From an uncultured Polymorphobacter sp. (GTDB taxonomy: Bacteria; Pseudomonadota; Alphaproteobacteria; Sphingomonadales; Sphingomonadaceae), in contig CALMPZ010000297.1 in assembly GCA_937871645.1 (NCBI GenBank), positions 1-5,922 on the forward strand: a stretch of DNA of 5,922 nucleotides, in the 5' to 3' direction. A program made the translations under genes and the position numbers. The notes beneath the pieces were generated by a model. The model had not been told where the DNA came from, searched no databases, and was given only the letters and a program-made list of their open reading frames with translations. Of this stretch, positions 1-5,106 are shown in pieces (the stretch's first letter is position 1; each line of letters begins with the position of its first letter).

Positions 1-410
1 TGGCCACCGGCGGCGTGCGCAGCCTGCTGGCACGCACCGGCGCGGTCACCAAGAAGGCGTTGCGCAAGATCGGCCAGCGGCTACGGCGCCAGCCCGCCGC
101 AACGGTATCGGCATCCAGCACCACCGCAATGTTCTGGGCGCAGATCGGCGCGGCCGGGCTCGACGTCGCCCCGCTGCGGCACTGGGGCATATTCGACAAC
201 GCGGCGCTCGACCGCTTTGTCGATGGCAGTTGGCGGCCTGACCGGCCGACGCTGGGATTCCTGATCAACTGCAGCGCGATGGCGCGGGTGCTGGGCGCAC
301 ACGCCCGTATCGAAGGCGGTTGTGGAAACGGCACGCGCAATGCAATAGATACTGCAATGGATGGCGTGTCATCATCGCCGTCCACCCCGTTGTTGGCCGC
401 GTCGGAGTAG
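1..410 (+). CDS. 3' end of a possible asparagine synthase-like amidotransferase (5' partial)
   Basis: The reading frame is open from the window edge (first full codon at base 3) to TAG at 408-410, giving about 135 C-terminal residues; the true start lies upstream. A GTG at base 15 is in frame but has no ribosome-binding site and no reason to be the start. The stretch 'LRHWGIFDNAALDRFVDGSW' followed by a hydrophobic 'LGFLINCSAMARVLG' resembles the helical tail of the asparagine synthase C-terminal domain (typically 'lfd...l..l...W' then a closing helix). Such genes occur in sphingomonad exopolysaccharide clusters, where they may amidate sugars. The ATP-binding and glutaminase parts are not in the window, so the family call rests on weak tail similarity and on the neighbouring Wzy/Wzx genes. 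The last 30 residues are Gly/Ser/Thr/Ala-rich and look like a poorly conserved tail. The stop is 5 bp before the polymerase gene, so the two are probably co-transcribed. Confidence 0.45.
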   Translation, partial: ATGGVRSLLARTGAVTKKALRKIGQRLRRQPAATVSASSTTAMFWAQIGAAGLDVAPLRHWGIFDNAALDRFVDGSWRPDRPTLGFLINCSAMARVLGAHARIEGGCGNGTRNAIDTAMDGVSSSPSTPLLAASE

Positions 411-418
411 AACAAGTG
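404..418 (+). promoter_or_regulatory. Ribosome-binding site and GTG start of the polymerase gene
   Basis: GGAG at 404-407 lies 8 nt before GTG at 416-418, an ideal Shine-Dalgarno spacing. The site is inside the last codons of the upstream gene, whose TAG occupies 408-410. This decides the start of the O-antigen ligase-like gene: the same frame is open back to a TTG at 320, but that part translates to Cys/Arg/Asn-rich residues unlike the family and overlaps the upstream gene. The layout suggests translational coupling. Confidence 0.75.
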
Positions 419-2014
419 GCGCTCAGCAGTCCCAACGTCCTGCCGCTGTACTCGCAGCGTGCCGTGCGCCCCCCGCGGTCGCGGCTCGCGACGTTTGCGG
501 TCTATATGGCGTTCATCGGGTTGGGCACGCTTTACGGGCTGATGATGGCGTATCTGCCCGTCGGCATGATGATGATTCCGACGATCCCGATTGTCGTGAT
601 GTTCCTGCTCAGCCTGTGGATGCTCCCCGATATCAACATCTGGGACGATCCGGCGATGCACAAGACATTCCTGATCTTCATGTCGCTGTTCATCGTCTGG
701 CCGAGCTATCTGGCGTTTGCGATTCCCGGGATTCCATGGATCAGCCCGACGCGCATTGCGCTGTTCTGGCTGATGGTGCTGTTCCTGTGGGCGGTGGCGA
801 CATCGTCGCAACTGCGCGCGGAAATGGTGACGACCGCCAAGGTTTCAAAGCCGGCCTTCTATTTCCTGATGCTGTTCCTGGTGGCGCAGGTGATTTCGCT
901 GCCGTTCGGCGATGATCCAATCTCCGCGCTCGAGCGCGCCATCAACAACCAGTTCTACTGGACAGGGATGTTCTTTCTGGCCTGCCACCTGTTCCTGCAG
1001 CCCGGTGCATTGCGGCGCTTCCTGGTGGTGCTGATGTGGCTGGCGGCGATCACGGTGCTGATCGCACTGTGGGAAAACCGCATCGAGATGATACCCTATG
1101 CGCCGTATATCCCGTCGTTCCTGCGCTCGGACGAAGCTTATCTGGCGCGTATTCTCAGTCCGCAGGCGCGTGCCGCCGATGGCTATTACCGCGCCCACAG
1201 CGTGTTTGTCGTCGGGCTGACCTTCGCCGAATTCCTGTCGCTTTGCCTGCCGTTCGTCATCCATTTCGCGATGACAACGCGCAGCACCGTCAACCGGGCG
1301 CTTGCGGCGGCGGGCTATGTGCTGTTTTCCGCCGGCATCTGGATTTCGCATTCGCGCCTCGGCGTCGTCGGCTGGTTCGAAACGCACTTCCTGTATTTGC
1401 TGATCTGGTCGACGCGGCGCATGTATTTCCGCAAATCAGACATGATCGCGCCGGCGCTGACCTATGGTTTCCCGGCCATGTTCATTGGCTTCGTCGGGCT
1501 GGTCATGGCGTGGCAGCGCCTGCGCACGACGATTTTCGGCACCGGCGCGGCGCAGTCGAGCACCGACGCACGCTACATGCAACGCGACAAGGCACTGCCG
1601 ATCATCTTCAAGAACCCCCTCGGCTACGGCGCTGCACAGGGCGCCGAAGCGCTCGACTACCGCAACGCCGGCGGCGTCCAGACGGTCGACAGCTACTTCC
1701 TGACGCTGGCGCTCGACTATGGCATCCTCGGTTTCATCTCTTATTTCGGCTTCTGCATTTCGGGCGCCATCCGCGGCCTCAAAACCTACTTCCGGTCGGA
1801 TGACGATGAACTGATGCTGTCGGGGCCATTGGCCATTGCCGTGCTCAACTCGGTCGTCATCAAGCTGGTGCTCAGCCAGGAGCAGATGCAGCCGCTGCTG
1901 TTCCTGTTCATGGGCGCGCTGATGGCCGCGGCGTTCCGCTACAAGATGGCGGTCGAAGCCGCACGCACCGGCGCCGAGGTCGACAAGTCGGCGCTTGTCC
2001 TGGCGCGTGGCTGA
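416..2014 (+). CDS. O-antigen ligase/Wzy-type polysaccharide polymerase family membrane protein
   Basis: The 532-aa inner-membrane protein probably polymerises or ligates lipid-linked sugar repeat units on the periplasmic side. Many hydrophobic segments alternate with short loops (for example about residues 25-47, 49-70, 83-105 and 112-130), as expected for a protein with 10-12 membrane spans. The large periplasmic loop of the Wzy_C/O-antigen ligase family is recognisable: an Arg-containing 'DGYYRAHS' at about 255-262 before a hydrophobic helix, then 'ARYMQRDKALPIIFKNPLGYG' region residues with NPLGYG at 400-405, then Asp425 in 'VDSYFL' and 'DYGILGF' at about 434-440. This matches the family pattern of nPl-G-G, D-yl and G-lGl-f. 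It starts at GTG 416, 5 bp after the preceding stop, and the flippase gene follows 36 bp downstream, which supports one polysaccharide operon. The stop lies in the loop of a perfect hairpin at 2000-2023. Sequence alone does not separate polymerase from ligase; position next to a Wzx-like flippase favours a Wzy role. Confidence 0.85.
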   Translation: MALSSPNVLPLYSQRAVRPPRSRLATFAVYMAFIGLGTLYGLMMAYLPVGMMMIPTIPIVVMFLLSLWMLPDINIWDDPAMHKTFLIFMSLFIVWPSYLAFAIPGIPWISPTRIALFWLMVLFLWAVATSSQLRAEMVTTAKVSKPAFYFLMLFLVAQVISLPFGDDPISALERAINNQFYWTGMFFLACHLFLQPGALRRFLVVLMWLAAITVLIALWENRIEMIPYAPYIPSFLRSDEAYLARILSPQARAADGYYRAHSVFVVGLTFAEFLSLCLPFVIHFAMTTRSTVNRALAAAGYVLFSAGIWISHSRLGVVGWFETHFLYLLIWSTRRMYFRKSDMIAPALTYGFPAMFIGFVGLVMAWQRLRTTIFGTGAAQSSTDARYMQRDKALPIIFKNPLGYGAAQGAEALDYRNAGGVQTVDSYFLTLALDYGILGFISYFGFCISGAIRGLKTYFRSDDDELMLSGPLAIAVLNSVVIKLVLSQEQMQPLLFLFMGALMAAAFRYKMAVEAARTGAEVDKSALVLARG

Positions 2015-2023
2015 ACGCGCCAG
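2000..2023 (+). repeat. Inverted repeat straddling the polymerase-gene stop codon
   Basis: CTGGCGCG at 2000-2007 and CGCGCCAG at 2016-2023 are perfect reverse complements around an 8-nt loop that holds the TGA stop (2012-2014). The predicted RNA hairpin is all Watson-Crick and GC-rich. No T-tract follows, so it is not a standard intrinsic terminator; it could stabilise the upstream message 3' end or tune expression of the flippase gene that starts 27 nt later. Confidence 0.6.
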
Positions 2024-2050
2024 CTGCAACCGCCACAAGGTCCGATTGAC

Positions 2051-3370
2051 ATGGCACGGCGACCCGCCGCTCTGATCGCCTTTGCCAAAGGCTATCTCGA
2101 ACGCAATCCGCATATCCTGCAGACCTTTGCGGCGTTTTCGATCAAGATTGTCGGCGCGGTGCTGAGCTTCGGCTTCACCATATTGCTGGCACGTGCCTAT
2201 GGCCCCGCCGGCGTCGGCCAGTTCGGGCTGGCGGTCACGACCTTGCTGATTGCCTCGACAGCGGCATTGCTCGGCACCGACTATATCCTCATCCGCACTG
2301 TCGCGGGCGACATCAGGATCGACCGCCGCGATCTCGCGCGCGGCGCCATCCGCACCGTCGCGACGATGGTGCTGGTCACCAGCATCGGCGTCGCGGTCGT
2401 GCTGACGCTCGGCGGCGTGCCGCTGCTGCAGCGGCTGTATGATACGCCGAGCGACGGGCTGGTGCTGCGCGCCGTGACCTTCGGCGTCATTCCCATCGCG
2501 CTGATCCGCATTGTGTCGTCATCGCTGCGCAGCAGTGGCCGCGTGCTGTTCGCGCAAATCCTCGATGGCCCCGCTTCGATGGCGATCGCGATTGCCACGG
2601 TGGGCGTCCTGCACGTGCTGGCGGTGCCGACCACCGTCGTCAGCGCCGGCATCGCCTATGTCGCCGGGATTGCCGTGTGCGTGGCGATTGGTGCCGTGGT
2701 GCAATGGCGCGACATGCGCGACTGGCCGCACACGCGTGTGCCGCTGCTGCCGATCCTGGCGCAGGGCTGGCCGATCCTGTGCGTCGTGCTGGTCGGCTAT
2801 TCGATCGACTGGCTGATCCTGACGTTGCTGGCGACACACCACAGCGCCGTCGAAGTCGGGATTTTCCGCACCGCCTGGCAGGTCACCAGCATCTTCAACC
2901 TGATCATCGTCAGCTTCGATGCGGTTGCCGGGCCGCGCATTGCGGCGGCCTACCGCGTCGGCGACCTGTCGGGCATCGGCCGCACCTGGCGGCAGGCAGT
3001 GGCGATCATTCTGGCGCTGTCGCTGCCGCTGTTCGTGCTGACGCTCGGCTTTCCGGGTCTGGTGATGCAGCTGTTCGGCAGCGAGTTTGCCGAAGGCACG
3101 ACGGTGCTGCGCATCCTCGCGCTGGCGCAGCTGGTCAACGTGCTGACCGGCCCGATCGGCTCGGTGCTGATCATGACCGGTGGCGAACGCTATTCGCTGG
3201 GCAATTCGCTGCTGTCGCTCGGCGTGGCGCTGTTGACGGCGCTGACGCTGATCCCGCTGTTCGGGCTGACCGGTGCGGCGATTGCCTCGGCACTGACGCT
3301 ATCGGTACGCAATCTCGTCGGCTGGGCGATCGTCGCGTTCAAGCTCAAGCTGCCGTTGTTGCGGCGCTAG
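2051..3370 (+). CDS. Wzx/MATE-like oligosaccharide flippase
   Basis: The 439-aa polytopic inner-membrane protein is of the polysaccharide biosynthesis/oligosaccharide flippase type and probably moves undecaprenyl-linked repeat units from the cytoplasmic to the periplasmic leaflet. The N-terminal part is diagnostic: a membrane helix at about 24-45, then 'LARAYGPAGVGQFGLA' at 46-61, the usual 'lar.lGp.g.G.f.l' signature, then a second helix ending near 'GTDYILIRTVA'. Hydrophobic helices continue to the C-terminus, consistent with about 12 spans, and the length is normal. ATG at 2051 follows AAGG (2037-2040) with a 10-nt spacer. The gene follows the polymerase gene by 36 bp on the same strand and is the last gene of this cluster, because hspQ converges from the other side. 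I cannot tell which polysaccharide (capsule, exopolysaccharide or O-antigen) is exported. Confidence 0.85.
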   Translation: MARRPAALIAFAKGYLERNPHILQTFAAFSIKIVGAVLSFGFTILLARAYGPAGVGQFGLAVTTLLIASTAALLGTDYILIRTVAGDIRIDRRDLARGAIRTVATMVLVTSIGVAVVLTLGGVPLLQRLYDTPSDGLVLRAVTFGVIPIALIRIVSSSLRSSGRVLFAQILDGPASMAIAIATVGVLHVLAVPTTVVSAGIAYVAGIAVCVAIGAVVQWRDMRDWPHTRVPLLPILAQGWPILCVVLVGYSIDWLILTLLATHHSAVEVGIFRTAWQVTSIFNLIIVSFDAVAGPRIAAAYRVGDLSGIGRTWRQAVAIILALSLPLFVLTLGFPGLVMQLFGSEFAEGTTVLRILALAQLVNVLTGPIGSVLIMTGGERYSLGNSLLSLGVALLTALTLIPLFGLTGAAIASALTLSVRNLVGWAIVAFKLKLPLLRR

Positions 3371-3382
3371 CGCCGGCGCTAG
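3363..3382. repeat. Palindrome containing both convergent stop codons
   Basis: CTAGCGCCGGCGCTAG at 3367-3382 is a perfect 16-bp palindrome. It contains the flippase TAG (3368-3370) and, on the other strand, the hspQ TAG (3381-3379). It can also be read as a direct repeat of GGCGCTAG (3363-3370 and 3375-3382) spaced by CGCC, with a second, shorter palindrome GGCGCTAGCGCC at 3363-3374. As RNA either transcript could form a 6-bp stem with a CCGG loop. There is no T-tract on either side, so a bidirectional intrinsic terminator is possible but not demonstrated. Confidence 0.6.
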
Positions 3383-3774
3383 TTGCGCAGCGGGTTGCGC
3401 AAGACGTAGCGGCCGTCGCGGAAATCACCGAACATCTGCTCGACACCCGGGTGCTGCACCGGCTCGGCGGCTTCCTCGCGCACCAGATTCTGCTGGCTGA
3501 CATAGGCGACGTACGATGCGTCATCGTTCTCGGCGAGCAGGTGATAGAACGGCTGGTCCTTGCGCGGCCGGACATTTTCCGGAATCGACTGCCACCATTC
3601 CTCGGTATTGGCGAATTGCGGATCGACGTCGAAGATGACGCCGCGGAACGGGAACAGCCGGTGGCGCACGACATCGCCGATGCCGAATGTTGCCATCGGC
3701 ATCGATGCAAGGCCGGCTTCACCCGTCGCGGCAGGCGCGACGGCGGGCGGCGGATCGATCGACTTGTCGTTCAC
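3379..3774 (-). CDS. hspQ: Heat shock protein HspQ (YccV-like, hemimethylated DNA-binding family)
   Basis: The 131-aa protein belongs to the HspQ/YccV family, known in Escherichia coli as a small heat-induced protein linked to DnaA turnover and Lon specificity. The conserved core starts at about residue 28 with 'FGIGDVVRHRLFPFRGVIFDV', followed by 'PENVRPRKDQPFYHLLAE' and 'YVAYVSQQNL', which are hallmark family segments, and ends near the C-terminus. The GTG start at 3774 is preferred because AGAGG (+ strand CCTCT, 3781-3785) lies 6 nt upstream. Internal ATGs at residues 25 and 27 lack a comparable site but would remove an Ala/Pro-rich extension of about 25 residues that makes this protein longer than the usual 105-110 aa. 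The gene converges on the flippase gene with 8 bp between the coding ends and is divergent from the tRNA-Ser gene. It is probably monocistronic. Confidence 0.9.
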   Translation of the reverse strand: MNDKSIDPPPAVAPAATGEAGLASMPMATFGIGDVVRHRLFPFRGVIFDVDPQFANTEEWWQSIPENVRPRKDQPFYHLLAENDDASYVAYVSQQNLVREEAAEPVQHPGVEQMFGDFRDGRYVLRNPLRN

Positions 3775-3815
3775 AAGCTACCTCTGGCAGGGCGAGCACG
3801 ATTGCCCGCCGCCGT

Positions 3816-3824
3816 ATCATATAG
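3816..3824 (-). promoter_or_regulatory. Candidate -10 region for hspQ
   Basis: Read on the - strand this is CTATATGAT, which contains overlapping -10-like hexamers CTATAT (3824-3819) and TATGAT (3821-3816) about 40 nt upstream of the GTG start. The best -35 partner is poor: TTTTCG or CTTTTC, roughly 16-18 nt further upstream. HspQ is heat-inducible in E. coli, so an RpoH-type promoter is possible, but I cannot match a clear alphaproteobacterial RpoH -35 element here. Confidence 0.35.
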
Positions 3825-3877
3825 GAAGTTGTCGCCAGACGAAAAGGCCCCGTGTCGCAACCTATGCGCGCAGCCCC

Positions 3878-3906
3878 TTGGCAAACCCCCGGACGCTGGC
3901 TATACG
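3878..3906 (+). promoter_or_regulatory. Sigma70-like promoter for tRNA-Ser
   Basis: TTGGCA (3878-3883, one mismatch from TTGACA) and TATACG (3901-3906) are separated by exactly 17 nt. Transcription would start near 3913, giving a 5' leader of about 37 nt before the mature tRNA at 3950. No other gene lies between, so the tRNA is likely transcribed on its own from here. Confidence 0.6.
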
Positions 3907-3949
3907 CGCGCCTTCGACCGGTGCACGCATGTTCACCCACCTCGATTGC

Positions 3950-4039
<90 letters not shown>

Positions 4040-4041
4040 TA

Positions 4042-4069
4042 TTTTTCGCCTTAAATAATTGAATAATTG
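4042..4069 (+). other. T-run and tandem 8-mer in the AT-rich tRNA trailer
   Basis: A T5 run (4042-4046) begins three bases after the encoded CCA. It is followed by two head-to-tail copies of AATAATTG (4054-4061 and 4062-4069) in a 40-bp stretch of only about 25% GC. The T-run after the stable tRNA fold may help end transcription; the tandem repeat has no known role that I can assign. Confidence 0.4.
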
Positions 4070-4509
4070 CTACATTCTCAGCAATGATCGCTGACGTTCC
4101 TGCGAGTATTCCCCTGATTCTGTCGGCTATTGGCGGTCATCTGCGATCAATTCCGGTGTCCTTTGACCCGCGGAATGTTTCAAAGTGGCCGTTGCGAAAT
4201 CCGACCGGTGGCTGCTTGTGCACTTTTTCGATGCACCAATCGAGAATCGGGATGGGCTGCCAAGGCTCTCCCAGCGAGTTCCAAATTTGTGCGGAGTTCC
4301 TCCAAACGGTACACCCCGGTTGTTCCACCTTCGCACTGGACAGTCCGGGACAAATTGCGGACGCGACCCCTTCTTCAGCCAAACGCGCTCGCGAGCGCTT
4401 TCAACAATCACCAAACATCGGCAGCCCATGTCGATGCTGGATATATCATTTCTGCAGATAAGTTCGTTGACTTTGGTCGACCCAAGCCGCGAACGCCCGG
4501 GTCGCAAAT
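4070..4509. other. Gene-less lower-GC tract between tRNA-Ser and the AhpD-like gene
   Basis: I recognise no gene here. By hand count GC is about 55% for 4081-4500, well below the flanking genes. All three + frames are open together over roughly 4185-4461, and two - frames are open over much of it (about 4127-4507 and 4137-4382). None of these translations shows a domain, a hydrophobic pattern or a good ribosome-binding site that I can identify, and they are rich in Cys, Arg, Ser and Pro in the way of translated non-coding DNA. Two structures stand out: the palindrome at 4385-4398 and a 6-bp inverted repeat, CGACCC (4478-4483) with GGGTCG (4499-4504), just beyond the end of the - strand operon. 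The tract could be a decayed gene, an interspersed repeat, a non-coding RNA or acquired DNA. Confidence 0.5.
4385..4398. repeat. 14-bp palindrome with A/T flanks, possible bidirectional terminator
   Basis: GCGCTCGCGAGCGC is a perfect palindrome. Outside one mismatched pair (C4384/T4399), A4382-A4383 can pair with T4400-T4401, so a hairpin would be followed by a short run of T on each strand. It lies between two converging units (tRNA-Ser and the - strand operon), where a shared terminator would make sense. The T-runs are only three long and the perfect palindrome leaves little loop, so the evidence is weak. Confidence 0.35.
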
Positions 4510-4869
4510 TCAGCTTGTTGAAGCCTGGCGCGTGCTCAGCTGGTCCACCGCTTCAAGTGCCTTTGCGGCGTACATGACCGACGGGCCGGCCCCCATGTAG
4601 ACCGCCATGGCCAGTGTTTCCGAAATCGCTTCGCGCGAAGCGCCGTGTTTGACTGCGGCTTCGGCGTGATAGGCGATGCATGGGTCACAGCGTACAGCGA
4701 CGCTGATCGCCAGCGCCACCAACTCGCGCGTCTGCGCATCGAGCGCCTTGGCGCCATGCGCCGCGCGCGCCATTTCCGAAAATGACTTCATCACATCGGG
4801 TGCGGCCTGACGCAGGTTGCGGACAGCACCGTTCATGTCGCCGATCAGGGCGACCCAGTCTTCAACCAT
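4510..4869 (-). CDS. AhpD-like carboxymuconolactone decarboxylase family protein
   Basis: The 119-aa cytoplasmic alpha-helical protein belongs to the carboxymuconolactone decarboxylase/AhpD-like family. It contains 'TRELVALAISVAVRCDPCIAYHAEAAVKHG' region residues with the redox motif Cys61-x-x-Cys64-x-x-x-His68, the peroxidase-type signature, and then the typical 'AISETLAMAVYMGAGPSVMYA' helix. The length is normal for single-domain members. Presence of both cysteines and the histidine points to a thiol-dependent peroxidase or reductase-like role rather than true carboxymuconolactone decarboxylation; the substrate is unknown. ATG at 4869 is supported by GGAG (+ strand CTCC at 4877-4880) with a 7-nt spacer. 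It is the last gene of the - strand operon, 22 bp after the DUF2892 gene. Confidence 0.9.
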   Translation of the reverse strand: MVEDWVALIGDMNGAVRNLRQAAPDVMKSFSEMARAAHGAKALDAQTRELVALAISVAVRCDPCIAYHAEAAVKHGASREAISETLAMAVYMGAGPSVMYAAKALEAVDQLSTRQASTS

Positions 4870-4891
4870 GGGAATACTCCGTTGCTTGAGG

Positions 4892-5080
4892 TTAGCGACC
4901 GCGGCTGCTGATGCCGAAGATGCTGTAGATCGGGCAGCTGCTCATCATCCCGGTCAGCAGCGGCACGACGCCGAACCAGCCCCACGGGGTCTTGGGGCCG
5001 ACGAACACCAGCGCGATCAGCACCAGCCCCGCCACGATGCGCAAAATGCGGTCGATGCTGCCGATATTGGTCTTGAACAT
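4892..5080 (-). CDS. DUF2892/YgaP-like small inner-membrane protein
   Basis: The 62-aa protein begins 'MFKTNIGSIDRILRIVAGL', the characteristic N-terminus of DUF2892 proteins, with two hydrophobic segments at about 13-28 and 34-48 and the conserved 'SSCPIYSIFGI' with Cys49 near the end. The family occurs alone or as the membrane part of rhodanese fusions such as YgaP and is often found in sulfur-handling clusters; its biochemical role is not settled. ATG at 5080 is chosen over an in-frame upstream start at 5110 because AAAGGA (+ strand 5088-5093) precedes it by 7 nt and the family begins at this Met. It sits 26 bp after tolC and 22 bp before the AhpD-like gene. Confidence 0.9.
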   Translation of the reverse strand: MFKTNIGSIDRILRIVAGLVLIALVFVGPKTPWGWFGVVPLLTGMMSSCPIYSIFGISSRGR

Positions 5081-5106
5081 GGCGTGGTCCTTTGCTGCGA
5101 GGGTGA

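Larger units (their letters stand above)
3775..3949. other. Divergent intergenic region between hspQ and tRNA-Ser
   Basis: This 175-bp stretch carries no gene that I can support. It should hold both outward promoters: a tRNA promoter at 3878-3906 on the + strand, and a weaker candidate for hspQ near 3816-3824 on the - strand. Confidence 0.6.

Noticed and set aside
320..415. Upstream in-frame extension of the polymerase gene from a TTG at 320
   Set aside because: It overlaps the preceding gene, translates to residues unlike the family N-terminus, and GTG 416 has a much better Shine-Dalgarno site.
845..2113. Long open frames on the - strand opposite the polymerase gene
   Set aside because: They are antisense shadows of GC-rich codons; their translations are Arg/Gln/His-rich with no domain, while the + strand has clear family motifs.
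4478..4504. CGACCC/GGGTCG inverted repeat as the terminator of the - strand operon
   Set aside because: The stem is only 6 bp with a 15-nt loop and no T-tract, so it is too weak to annotate as a terminator.
4627..4642. Perfect 16-bp palindrome CGCTTCGCGCGAAGCG inside the AhpD-like gene
   Set aside because: It encodes the conserved 'GASREA' stretch of the protein and is adequately explained by coding constraint and GC-rich codon choice.
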